From: Benzoatithermus flavus
GTDB lineage: Bacteria; Pseudomonadota; Alphaproteobacteria; Geminicoccales; Geminicoccaceae
Assembly (NCBI RefSeq): GCF_037908215.1
Contig: NZ_JBBLZC010000004.1
Coordinates: forward strand, 1-64,000
DNA length: 64,000 nucleotides
Reading direction: 5' to 3'
The notes beneath the pieces were generated by a model. It had not been told where the DNA came from. It worked only from the letters and a program-made list of their open reading frames with translations, and ran no database searches. Within the stretch, counting starts at the first letter, position 1. Each line of letters begins with the position of its first letter. A program made the translations under genes and the position numbers. Positions 50,690 to 58,813 of this stretch are shown here, piece after piece.

Positions 50690-52362
50690 CCGGCCACCCC
50701 TGCCACGCGCATCAGGCTCTCCGCTGCGGCGCGGGCGGCGTCCGTGACCTCGGCCCCGGCCAGCATGCGGGCGATCTCGTCGCGCCGCTCGCTCGCCTCG
50801 AGCTCGCGCACCGCCACGCGCGTCCTCCCACCCTCGACATGCTTGCTGACGCTGCACTGGTGATCGGCGCAGGCCGCCACCTGCGGCGCATGGGTCACGA
50901 CCAGCACCTGCCGCTCGAGGCCGAGCCGCGCCAAGCGCTCGCCCACCGCCGCGGCGGTCGCCCCGCCGATCCCGGCGTCGACCTCGTCGAAGATCAGGGT
51001 GCCGGCCGAATCGAGCCGGGCCAGCACCACCTTCAGCGCCAGCATGAAGCGGCTGAGCTCGCCGCCGGATGCGATCTTGCCGATGGGACCGAAGGGCTGG
51101 CCGGGGTTCGTGCTGACCTCGAACGCCACCCGCTCCGCCCCCTCCGGGCCCCATTCCTCCTCGGGCAGCGGCTCGAGCCGCACGCGCACCCTCGCCCGCT
51201 CGAGCTTCAGAGGCGGCAGCTCGGCCATGACCGCCTCGGCCAGCTTCGCCGCCGCCTCGGCACGCGCCTGCGAAAGCACTCTCGCGGCATCGCGATAAGC
51301 GGCGCGCGCCGCCGCCACCTCGCGCTCGGCCGCCTCCACCTCCCCGGCCCCGGCGTCGATCCGCTCGAGCAGGGTCCGCGTCTCGGCGAGGAGATCCGGC
51401 AGCGCATCCACCGGGACACGGTGCTTGCGCGCCGCGTCGCGCAAGGCGAACAGCCGCTCCTCGACCGCCTCAAGCGTGCCGCTGCCGTCCTCGAGGCCGC
51501 GCAGCGCGCTCTCGATCACGGCTTCGGCCTCGCCGACCTCGACCAGCGCCCGGCCGAGCGCTGCCACCGCAGGCTCCAGGAGCTCGGGCGCCATGCCGGC
51601 GCTGCGCTCGAGCTTGCGCTCGGCGGCACCCAGGCGCTCCAGCGCCCCGCCATTGCCGCTCACGGCCGCGAGCGCCTCGCCGAGCGCCGTCATCAGCTTC
51701 TCGCGGTTCATGAGGCTCTGCCGGCGCAGCGCCAGCTCCTCCTCCTCGCCCGCCTTGGGATCGAGGTCGGAAAGCTCGCGCTCGCGATGGCGCAGATAGT
51801 CCTCCTCGCGCTGGGCGGTGGCGAGCTGCTCTTTGAACTCGGCCAGCCGGCCGGCAGCTTTGCGCCAGGCGGCATGGGCCGTGCGCACCTGGGCCACGAG
51901 CGGGCCGAGCCCGCCGAACGCGTCCAGGATGCCGCGATGCGCCTGCGGGTTCATGAGGCCGCGCTGCTCGAACTGGCCGTGAACCTCGACCAGCAGCTCG
52001 CCGACCTGCCGCAGGAGCGCCGTGCTCACCGCCGTGTCGTTGACGAAGGCGCGGCTGCGGCCGTCGGCGGTGACGATGCGCCGCAGGATCAGCTCGCCCT
52101 CGAACGGGATGCCGTTGTCGTGGAGCAGGGCTTCCAGGGCCGCGGGCTCGTGCGGCTCGAACTCGGCCACGACCGAGCCCTGCTCGGCACCGCTGCGCAC
52201 GAGGCCGCGGTCGCTGCGGCCGCCCAGCGCCAGGCCCAGCGCGTCCAGGATGATCGACTTGCCGGCCCCGGTCTCGCCCGTGAGCGCGGTGAGGCCGGCA
52301 CCGAAGCCGAGCTCGAGGCGCTCGATCAGGACGATGTCGCGGATCGACAGGCTTCTCAGCAT
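50686..52362 (-). CDS. recN: DNA repair protein RecN
   Basis: A 558-aa SMC-like ATPase used in double-strand break repair. Walker A is GETGAGKS (29-36), the coiled-coil arms span about 150-370, and the C-terminal head has ASGGELSRFMLALKVVLA (signature) and LIFDEVDAGIGGATAAAVGERL (Walker B), then VVTHAPQVAACADHQ. It lies 28 bases after bamD and overlaps ligA, as in many alphaproteobacteria. No LexA box was identified. Confidence 0.96.
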   Translation of the reverse strand: MLRSLSIRDIVLIERLELGFGAGLTALTGETGAGKSIILDALGLALGGRSDRGLVRSGAEQGSVVAEFEPHEPAALEALLHDNGIPFEGELILRRIVTADGRSRAFVNDTAVSTALLRQVGELLVEVHGQFEQRGLMNPQAHRGILDAFGGLGPLVAQVRTAHAAWRKAAGRLAEFKEQLATAQREEDYLRHRERELSDLDPKAGEEEELALRRQSLMNREKLMTALGEALAAVSGNGGALERLGAAERKLERSAGMAPELLEPAVAALGRALVEVGEAEAVIESALRGLEDGSGTLEAVEERLFALRDAARKHRVPVDALPDLLAETRTLLERIDAGAGEVEAAEREVAAARAAYRDAARVLSQARAEAAAKLAEAVMAELPPLKLERARVRVRLEPLPEEEWGPEGAERVAFEVSTNPGQPFGPIGKIASGGELSRFMLALKVVLARLDSAGTLIFDEVDAGIGGATAAAVGERLARLGLERQVLVVTHAPQVAACADHQCSVSKHVEGGRTRVAVRELEASERRDEIARMLAGAEVTDAARAAAESLMRVAGVAG

Positions 52363-52390
52363 GGCGCGCGACCGCCGGGCTCCCGGCTGC

Positions 52391-53230
52391 TCAGAACAGG
52401 CGGCTCAGCCAGGAGCCGCTCCCGCTCCTGCCGGGCTCGAGGTTCTCGCCCTTCAGAAGAGCGTAGGAACGCTGGTACCACTCGCTGCCCGGGAAGTTGT
52501 AGCCGAGCACGGCCGCGGCCTCCTGCGCCTGCTGCTTCATGCCGAGCGCCAGATAGCTCTCGGTCAGACGGTGCAGCGCCTCCGGCACGTGTGTCGTGGT
52601 CTGGTAGTTCTGGACCACGTTCTGGAAGCGGTTGATGGCGGCGAGCCAGAGCTTCCGGCGCTCGTAGTAGCGGCCGACCTCCATCTCCTTGCCGGCGAGA
52701 TGGTCGCGGACGAGGTCGATCTTGAGCTTGGCGTCCGCTGCGTACTGGCTCTCCGGGTAGCGCCGGACCAGCTCGCTGAACGTATCGAGCGCCTTCTGCG
52801 TCATCTCCTGGTCGCGGCCGACGTCGGAGATCTGCTCGTAGTAGCACAGGCCCATGAGGTAATGGGCGTAAGGCACGTCCTTGCTGCCGGGGTGGAGGTC
52901 GATGTAGCGCTGCGCGGCGCCGATCGCCTCGTCGTACTTGTTGGCCTGATAGTAGGCGAAGGCCGCCATCAGCTCACCGCGCGTCGCCCACTGCGAGTAG
53001 GGATGCTGCCGCTCGACCTCCTCGAACGCCTTGGCGGCCGCCTCGTAATTGCCCTGGTCGAGCTTCTGCTGACCCTGGCGGTAGAGTTCCTCGGGCGGCT
53101 GGTCGGGAAGCCGGTCGTCGTCGAGCTTGCCGCTGGCACAGCCCGCGAGCAGCAGGAGAACGGCGCCCGCCGCCAGGGAAAGACGGCGCGCCCCATGGAG
53201 CGCTGCAGACGAAGACGGCCTCGAATACAT
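52391..53230 (-). CDS. bamD: Outer membrane assembly lipoprotein BamD
   Basis: A 279-aa lipoprotein of the BAM complex, which inserts beta-barrel proteins into the outer membrane. The start at 53230 (MYSRPSSSAALHG) leads into a signal peptide with lipobox LLAGC, lipidated at C31. The mature part is five TPR-like repeats (PPEELYRQGQQKLDQGNYEAAAKAFEEVERQHPYSQWATRGELMAAFAYY, VPYAHYLMGLCYYEQISDVGRDQ, LVRRYPESQYAADAKLKIDL). Its presence shows the organism has a protein-containing outer membrane. It heads the bamD-recN-ligA cluster. Confidence 0.95.
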   Translation of the reverse strand: MYSRPSSSAALHGARRLSLAAGAVLLLLAGCASGKLDDDRLPDQPPEELYRQGQQKLDQGNYEAAAKAFEEVERQHPYSQWATRGELMAAFAYYQANKYDEAIGAAQRYIDLHPGSKDVPYAHYLMGLCYYEQISDVGRDQEMTQKALDTFSELVRRYPESQYAADAKLKIDLVRDHLAGKEMEVGRYYERRKLWLAAINRFQNVVQNYQTTTHVPEALHRLTESYLALGMKQQAQEAAAVLGYNFPGSEWYQRSYALLKGENLEPGRSGSGSWLSRLF

Positions 53231-53456
53231 CCACTTGACCCAGCTCAGGAGATCATCCGCTCGCTCGATACGCGCTGCCTTGCCGCCCGGGCGAACCAAT
53301 GGGTAGAGTGCGGCAGCCGTTCTGCGCGGCAACCATAGCCAAGGGAGGCCCAGACCGCCAGCACGGCAAGGATGTGGCCCAGGCCCGCACGCATCGCAAG
53401 GCCGTCGGCGAACGGTGCCGCGGACGGACATGGGCGGCCTCGCCCTGCCGCCCGCC

Positions 53457-54083
53457 TCAGCCGAGCCCGTCGATGATCCCGAGCAAGGGGCGCCACTCCT
53501 CGCGCACGGCCCGAACGGCCTGGCCGTCCACGTCGAAGATGCCGAGTCCCGAGACGGCGAGCTCGCCGTAGATCGCGCGGTCGCCGAGCCGGGCGGCGAT
53601 GGGCTGGCGCAGGCGCTCGAGGAAAGCCTCGAGCCGCTGCGTCGCCTTGGAGCGCGGCCGCAGCCGGTTGGCGACGAGGGCGATGCTCTTGCGGCCCTTG
53701 CGGACCGGCTTCAGCTCGTCGAGCCGCTCGAGGAAGCGGGCCGTACTGCCCTCGTCGAAGACCGAGGCCAGCACCGGCACGACGACGAGGTCGGCCGCCT
53801 GGATCAGTTCGGCCACGTGCCGCATTTTCAGGTTGGCGGGCGCATCGATGATCAGGCGCTCGATGGCGTCCGGAACCTCGCCCGCATCCTTGCGCCAGTC
53901 GAGCGGCGTGATGGGCCTGGCGCGATCGCCGCGCAGCGAGAGCCACGACAGGCTGGAGCGCTGCCGGTCGACCTCGGCGAGCCCGGTGGCGAAGCCGCCG
54001 GCGGCGAAGGCCGAGGCCAGGTTGGTGGCGATCGTGGTCTTGCCGCAGCCGCCTTTGACGTTGGTGACGAGAACCCGCAGCAT
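53457..54083 (-). CDS. ParA/MinD-like P-loop ATPase (orphan)
   Basis: A 208-aa ATPase with the deviant Walker A motif K10-GGCGKTT at the N-terminus (VTNVKGGCGKTTIATNLASAFAAGGFATGLAEVD) and a later hydrophobic strand ending in an acidic residue (LIIDAPANL). It is shorter than chromosomal ParA (about 260 aa), and no parB is adjacent, so it belongs to the orphan ParA-like group that positions proteins or complexes in the cell. The Walker A' position reads LAEVDRQRSSLSWL. It is downstream of the CYTH-CHAD gene, 34 bases away, on the same strand. Confidence 0.85.
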   Translation of the reverse strand: MLRVLVTNVKGGCGKTTIATNLASAFAAGGFATGLAEVDRQRSSLSWLSLRGDRARPITPLDWRKDAGEVPDAIERLIIDAPANLKMRHVAELIQAADLVVVPVLASVFDEGSTARFLERLDELKPVRKGRKSIALVANRLRPRSKATQRLEAFLERLRQPIAARLGDRAIYGELAVSGLGIFDVDGQAVRAVREEWRPLLGIIDGLG

Positions 54084-54117
54084 CCTTCCCCCGCGCCTCC
54101 CCTTTGCCGCCCCCGCG

Positions 54118-55692
54118 TCAGTTCTCCCAGAAAGGCTCCACGGCGCGAAACGCCTTCCACGCCCGCATCGCCTCGGGCTCGCGCTCGCCGGCCTGACGCA
54201 GATGCCAGCCGATCACCTGTCCGGCGCCGAGCGCCGCGTCCTTCGGCTCGAAGCCGGACCGGGCGTGCTCGAGCACGTCCCGGGCCAGCCTCTCGGCCAC
54301 CGCGACGTCGTTCAGGTGCCCCAGGATGTCCTGCATGCGGGCCGTTACCTTGCGGAAGCGCTCCACGCGCTTCTCGGGGAAGAGCGAGCCGAAGAACTCG
54401 GCGCCGTAGCGCAGCTTCTTGAAGGCGATGCGCAGCTCGTGCCGCCGCTCCGGGTCCAGCCGGGCGAAGCCGCGTCCTTTCTTGCGCACCCGGCGGTGCC
54501 GCTTCTCGAGGATGGCGGCGGCGAAGCCCGCGACCGGCTGCCGCTGCACGAGGAGGACGTCGACATCGGCCCCCTGCCGCCAGCCGCGTCGCGCCACCCA
54601 GCAGGCGAGCCGCAGCGCCAGGGAGCCGTAGCGGTCGGATGCGAGCGCCTCGCGGACGACCCGCTGCGCCTCCTGCCGGCGCTCCGCCGCGGCGGCCGCG
54701 AACGCCGCCAAGGCCGGATCGTCGGGACGAGCAGCGCACACCGGGGCCATGATCTCGCTCGCGAGCACGTCGAGATCCCGCGCCGGCCCCAGCGATCCGA
54801 GAAGCCAGCGCAGCTCCTCGTTCCATCCGGCCCGCACCTCCTCGCCGAGCGCCGGCCTGAACAGGCTCATGGCCGAGCGCAGGCGGCGGAGCGCCACGCG
54901 AAGCTGATGCAGGCCCTCGGGGTCCCGGCCGTCGCGTGCCGCCGCCTCGTTGTCGATCCAGTGCCGCAGGCACGCCCCGAGCACGGTCTGGAGCGCGTCG
55001 TCGACCAGCATGTCCGGGCTCAGCGTCACCGGCCGGGCCTTGCGCCAGGGTGGCGGGCTGTCGGTCGCGAGCATGTAGCCGCGCGTGGCCTTGTCGAGGG
55101 CCAGAAGACGCAAGGGCACCAGCTCGTGCATCGCCTCGGCGAGCTCGAACAGCGCCCTCGGGTCGCCCTGCTTCAGCTCGAGCTCGACCTCGCGGATCGG
55201 CGCCTCGCGCTCGCCCGCCCTGACGGCGCCGCGATCGAGGGCGACCTCGATCTGCGCCGGGATGCGGCTGCCGTCGACCCACTCGACCACGAGCGCCTGA
55301 CGTCGGAAGCGCGTCTCGAACACCGGCGTCAGCTCGTCCGGGAGAACGAGGCCGGTGAGCTCGCGCACGGCGGGATCGGTGAAGGCGGCGAGCCGCGGCG
55401 TGCCGTCCGGCAGCTCGACCTCCCACTCGCCCCGGCGCGTCGCCGCCCCTTCGCCGGTACCCTCGGTCTTGAGGGTCTGAACGAAGCTCCTGCCGTTCTG
55501 CCGGACCCGGAGCGCCAGCTTGCGGCGGCCGAGGCGATGGTCCTGCGTGTCGTAATAGGTCGTGACGAGCTGGCGGGAGCGGATCGTGCTGCGGGCATGC
55601 TCGCGCAGGAGCGGACTCGCGAGCAGCTTCTCCATGGCGTCCGTGGTCGTCTCGAGCTTGAGCTCGACCTCCAGCGGCGGCGAGTCGGGCAA
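54118..55692 (-). CDS. CYTH-CHAD domain protein (inorganic triphosphatase / polyphosphate-binding)
   Basis: A 524-aa two-domain protein. The N-terminal CYTH tunnel (about 6-205) shows the E8-x-E10-x-K12 signature in LEVELKLE and other charged strands (YYDTQDHRLGRRKLALRVRQ). The C-terminal CHAD helices (about 230-510) contain EGLHQLRVALRRLRSAMSLF and RRHELRIAFKKLRYGAEFF, the His/Arg/Lys-rich faces that bind polyphosphate. CYTH proteins hydrolyse triphosphate, and CHAD targets them to polyphosphate granules. The start is at 55692. It is divergent from uspA. Confidence 0.9.
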   Translation of the reverse strand: MPDSPPLEVELKLETTTDAMEKLLASPLLREHARSTIRSRQLVTTYYDTQDHRLGRRKLALRVRQNGRSFVQTLKTEGTGEGAATRRGEWEVELPDGTPRLAAFTDPAVRELTGLVLPDELTPVFETRFRRQALVVEWVDGSRIPAQIEVALDRGAVRAGEREAPIREVELELKQGDPRALFELAEAMHELVPLRLLALDKATRGYMLATDSPPPWRKARPVTLSPDMLVDDALQTVLGACLRHWIDNEAAARDGRDPEGLHQLRVALRRLRSAMSLFRPALGEEVRAGWNEELRWLLGSLGPARDLDVLASEIMAPVCAARPDDPALAAFAAAAAERRQEAQRVVREALASDRYGSLALRLACWVARRGWRQGADVDVLLVQRQPVAGFAAAILEKRHRRVRKKGRGFARLDPERRHELRIAFKKLRYGAEFFGSLFPEKRVERFRKVTARMQDILGHLNDVAVAERLARDVLEHARSGFEPKDAALGAGQVIGWHLRQAGEREPEAMRAWKAFRAVEPFWEN

Positions 55693-55721
55693 GGCGAGGC
55701 TCCTCGATCGGATCGGCTCGA

Positions 55722-55735
55722 CTGATGTAGATCAA
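55722..55735 (+). promoter_or_regulatory. FNR/FixK-type binding box upstream of uspA
   Basis: CTGATGTAGATCAA (reverse complement TTGATCTACATCAG) matches the FNR/FixK palindrome TTGAT-N4-ATCAA at nine of ten fixed positions. Its centre is about 76 bases before the uspA ATG. A TGTTAT -10-like hexamer at 55759-55764 is spaced as expected if the box were centred at -41.5 (class II activation, start near 55770). It also lies 30 bases upstream of the divergent CYTH-CHAD start. Confidence 0.6.
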
Positions 55736-55804
55736 TGCATACGGGTCGGCGATTCGGTTGTTATCGGGCGGACATCGACGACAGGAAAGGGGGAGTGGGG
55801 CCGC

Positions 55805-56644
55805 ATGTTCAAGGATCTCCTCGTCCATATCGATCGTGGCGCAGCGGCGCAGCACCGGCTCGAGGTGGCGCTGACGCTGGCCGAGAGGTTCGAGGCGCAT
55901 CTGACGGCGCTCTACCTGGTACCCGAGCCGTTCGTCCCGGCCATCGTCGGCATGCCGATTCCGGCCGATCTCCTGCAGGAGCAGCTCGCCCAGGCCGAGC
56001 GCGAGGCCGATCAGGTGCTCGCCGCCGCGCGCGAGGCCGGGCAGCGCCGCGGCATCGCCCTCACGACTCGCCGCGAGACCGGCATGCTCGACCGGCTGCC
56101 CGTGATGCTGGCCCGCCAGGTGCGGCATGCCGATCTCGTCATCATGGGCCAGCCCGACCCCGACGTGAACGGCGTCGACGACGCGCTCCTGGTCGAGGCC
56201 GCGTTCATGGACAGCGGCCGGCCGGCGCTGGTGATCCCCTATATCGGCGCGCACACCATGCCGCCCCGGCGCATCATCGTGGCCTGGGACGGCTCACGCG
56301 AGGCGGCCCGTGCCGCCAACGACGCGCTGCCCTTCCTGCGTCTCGCTCAGGAAGTCACGGTGCTCGTCGTCGACGCCAACGAGCGCCGGGCCTATCTCGG
56401 GGAGCAGCCGGGGGCCGACATGGCGGCCCACCTGGCACGTCACGGCGTGCGCGTCGAGGTCAGGCAGGCGCAGAGCGGCGGGCTCGGCATCGGCGACGTG
56501 ATCCTGTCCACGGCGAGCGACGAGGGCGCGGATCTTCTGGTGATGGGCGGCTACGGCCATTCCCGCCTGCGGGAAATGATCGTGGGCGGCGTCACCCGCC
56601 ACCTGCTCGAGCACATGACCGTCCCGGTCCTTCTGTCGCACTGA
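55805..56644 (+). CDS. Universal stress protein, tandem UspA domains
   Basis: A 279-aa protein with two UspA domains (about 1-145 and 150-279). The first starts MFKDLLVHIDRGAAAQHRLEVAL; the second starts RRIIVAWDGSREAARAANDAL and ends ADLLVMGGYGHSRLREMIVGGVTRHLLEHMTVPVLLSH, with the G-x2-G-x9-G-type ATP-binding loop in this second domain. Tandem UspA proteins aid survival under oxygen limitation and other stress. A GGGGGAG site precedes the ATG. The FNR/FixK-type box upstream suggests induction when oxygen is low. Confidence 0.9.
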   Translation: MFKDLLVHIDRGAAAQHRLEVALTLAERFEAHLTALYLVPEPFVPAIVGMPIPADLLQEQLAQAEREADQVLAAAREAGQRRGIALTTRRETGMLDRLPVMLARQVRHADLVIMGQPDPDVNGVDDALLVEAAFMDSGRPALVIPYIGAHTMPPRRIIVAWDGSREAARAANDALPFLRLAQEVTVLVVDANERRAYLGEQPGADMAAHLARHGVRVEVRQAQSGGLGIGDVILSTASDEGADLLVMGGYGHSRLREMIVGGVTRHLLEHMTVPVLLSH

Positions 56645-56664
56645 GCCGCAAGGCTCCTGCCGGA

Positions 56665-57582
56665 TCAGCGCGGTGCCGGCGCCGGCGGTGTCGGCGCCCG
56701 CTGGGCGAGGTAGGCCTCGAGCGCCGCTCGGCGCTCCTCCGCCGTCCTCAGCCGTTCCATCAGGTCCGTCGCGGCGGGCCGGGCGCAGGCATTCTTGACC
56801 TTAGCCAGTTCCTCGTCGAGCTCGCGGCTCCGCGTCGCGAGGCTCGTGTTCTCGGCCAGGAGCCGGTCGCGCTCGGCCAGAAGTGCTGTCTGCGCGCTCC
56901 CGTCCGGGCTCGCCGCCTGGCCCTTGGCCGCGGCGAGCGCCTGCTCCAGCTCGTCGCGCTGCGTCTTGATCCGGGCGAGCTCGGCGGCCAACCGGTCGCG
57001 CTCCTCGTTACCGGCGACCATGCCCGCGCCCGTCCCTTGCGCGCCCGGCGTCCGCTCCAGCGTCGCGATCCGGCCTTTTGCCTCCTCGAGCTCGGCGGCC
57101 AGCTTCGCCCGCGTCCGCTCCGCACTCTCGAGCTGGGTCGTCAGGAGAGCCTCCTTGGCGCGGGCGGTCTCGAGCTCGGCGGCGATCGCGCGCTTCTCGA
57201 CCTCGAGCGCCGACCGCGCCTCGTCCAGGGTGCCCGCCTCGGTCCGGCGCTCGCTGCGCGCGGCCTCGAGGGCGGCGCGCAGCCGCTCGTTCTCGCGCCG
57301 CATCTCGGCGAGCGCCTCCCCGTCCCCGGCCGGATCGGCGACCCGGTCGTGGCCGCTCGCCATCGCCACCTGCTCGCGATAGAAGCGGTAGCCCAGAACG
57401 AGGCCGGCGGTCGAGACGACGGCAAGGCCGAGGCAGATCAGGAACACGGCGAAGAGAGCGAGCTGCGCCCGACGGGTGAAGGTGACGAAGCGTCCGCCGC
57501 CCGGCCGTCGCTCGTAGAGCAGACGGTCCACGAACAGCGCGTTGGAGCGCCGGGTGGCGCTCTTCTGCTCCCGTGTGGTCAT
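56665..57582 (-). CDS. Hypothetical membrane protein with long coiled coil
   Basis: A 305-aa protein from the ATG at 57582 behind GAGGAAACATC. Basic N-terminus (about 1-40), one membrane helix (about 43-70, LALFAVFLICLGLAVVSTAGLVLGYRF), then heptad-rich coiled coil (about 90-290, ERLRAALEAARSERR, LEVEKRAIAAELETARAKEALL) and a Pro/Ala tail. The basic side in front of the helix suggests the coil is periplasmic. It resembles the coil-bearing protein at 21164-22753 but lacks an OmpA domain. It stands between lpxC and uspA in the extended division cluster; function unknown. Confidence 0.65.
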   Translation of the reverse strand: MTTREQKSATRRSNALFVDRLLYERRPGGGRFVTFTRRAQLALFAVFLICLGLAVVSTAGLVLGYRFYREQVAMASGHDRVADPAGDGEALAEMRRENERLRAALEAARSERRTEAGTLDEARSALEVEKRAIAAELETARAKEALLTTQLESAERTRAKLAAELEEAKGRIATLERTPGAQGTGAGMVAGNEERDRLAAELARIKTQRDELEQALAAAKGQAASPDGSAQTALLAERDRLLAENTSLATRSRELDEELAKVKNACARPAATDLMERLRTAEERRAALEAYLAQRAPTPPAPAPR

Positions 57583-57746
57583 GATGTTTCCTCGGCCGTC
57601 CTCGCGGGACCGCCGGTTTCGGCACCGCGCGGTCGTCCACGGCTCCGGGTCGAGCGCCCGGACCTTGCGGCCACAGTATGGGCCGGCATCGCGCCCGCGG
57701 CAATCTTTGGACGCCTTAAGCGGCAGAACGAGGTGAAGATTTTCTC

Positions 57747-58571
57747 TCAAGAGAGGAAAGCGGGTGCGAATCTCGACCGGGCTGCGCTGGCGGAGACGGT
57801 CGTGACAGGCTCCACGGGCTCGGACAGCCGCCAGGCGGCGGGATCGGCCAGAAGCCGGCACAGGAGCGTCCGCCGCAGGCCGGGGCCAGCGCCCCTGTGA
57901 ACGTAGCGTGCCTCGAGCCGGGCCGGGATCAGGGCGATGTCGCCCAGCGCGTGCAGCGCCTCGCGCCGGGCCGGCTCGTCGGCGAAGCGCGCGCCCTCCG
58001 CCGGCTCCGCGGCGGTGCGGGCGGCGGCGAGCTCGCGCTTCGTGGCCTCGGGCGAGAAGGCGAAGCGGAACGGCGGCCGCACCGCGCCGCGGCCGTGCTC
58101 GATCACGATCTCGAGCCCGTCCGCGGGCTCGAGGCGCACGAAGGCGTCGCCCTGCGCGACGCTCACCGGCCGCAGAACCTCGAGTCGCGGCACGGGCAGA
58201 TCCTGCTCGACCGTGCCGGCGCACTCGATCAGGCGCACGAACGGGAGCGCGCTTCCGTCCATGGCCGGCAGCTCGGGCCCGCTGATCTCGACGAGCGCGT
58301 TCGTGATCTCGCAGGCGACGAGCGCCGCCATCAGCCGCTCGACCATGCGCACGCTCGTCCCCGGCCGCTGGCCGAGGCTGGTACCCAAAGGAGCCTCCAT
58401 CATCCGGTCGAGATGCGCCGGGATCGGCTCGGAGCCGGGGCGATCGACGCGGCGGAACCGGATGCCGGAGCCCTCGGCCCCAGGGCGAAGCGTGAGGCCG
58501 ATGCGGGCGCCGCTGTGGAGACCGACACCACCGCAACCGATCACGTGACGAAGCGTTTTCTGCCGCTGCAT
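57747..58571 (-). CDS. lpxC: LpxC homologue lacking catalytic and zinc-binding residues
   Basis: A 274-aa relative of UDP-3-O-acyl-GlcNAc deacetylase (usual length about 300-315). The N-terminal family blocks are intact: LRHVIGCGGVGLHSGARIGL, FRRVD, LGTSLG and GPELPAMDGSALPFV. The active site is not. The E-H pair becomes E78-R79 (VERLMAAL); the V-R-H-K-I-L-D block reads ARREALH (R203, H207); the S-G-H-A-L histidine becomes P230 (AGPGL). About 30 residues containing the usual T-F-G and L-G-G-S segments are missing. It should not bind zinc or deacetylate. It sits after ftsZ exactly where lpxC belongs. Start at 58571 has only a weak ribosome site. Confidence 0.8.
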   Translation of the reverse strand: MQRQKTLRHVIGCGGVGLHSGARIGLTLRPGAEGSGIRFRRVDRPGSEPIPAHLDRMMEAPLGTSLGQRPGTSVRMVERLMAALVACEITNALVEISGPELPAMDGSALPFVRLIECAGTVEQDLPVPRLEVLRPVSVAQGDAFVRLEPADGLEIVIEHGRGAVRPPFRFAFSPEATKRELAAARTAAEPAEGARFADEPARREALHALGDIALIPARLEARYVHRGAGPGLRRTLLCRLLADPAAWRLSEPVEPVTTVSASAARSRFAPAFLS

Positions 58572-58713
58572 CCTCGCGAACCAAGGCTCGTTGTGCTTCG
58601 GGTTCCGCCGCGTCCTTTCCCAGCCGCTTGCCCACGGCGCTTCAGGATGGATCGATGCCTGCCCCGGCGGCCCGCGACGCCGGCGCACCTTTTGCCGGAG
58701 CCTCGGGACGACA

Positions 58714-58749
58714 CCGCCCGCCATGCTCTTCGCAGAGCATGGCGGGCGG
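58714..58749 (-). repeat. 15-bp perfect hairpin between ftsZ and the lpxC homologue
   Basis: Bases 58714-58728 and 58735-58749 form a perfect GC-rich stem with a 6-base loop (ttcgca). It lies about 65 bases past the ftsZ stop and about 140 bases before the lpxC homologue start. No U-run follows in either direction, so it may pause or partly terminate transcription, or stabilise the ftsZ mRNA end. Confidence 0.75.
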
Positions 58750-58813
58750 GGCAAATCACATCGTCTGACCGATTGTTGCAGAGCAGAGTTAAAGCGATAC
58801 CTTAACTCAGGCC

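Noticed and set aside
48590..51154. ligA start further upstream at 51154
   Set aside because: The extra N-terminal sequence is an out-of-frame reading of recN; the normal LigA N-terminus starts at 50689 and overlaps the recN stop by 4 bases.
53457..54083. Chromosomal parA of a partition system or plasmid origin
   Set aside because: There is no parB or parS-like cluster nearby, and the protein is shorter than chromosomal ParA.
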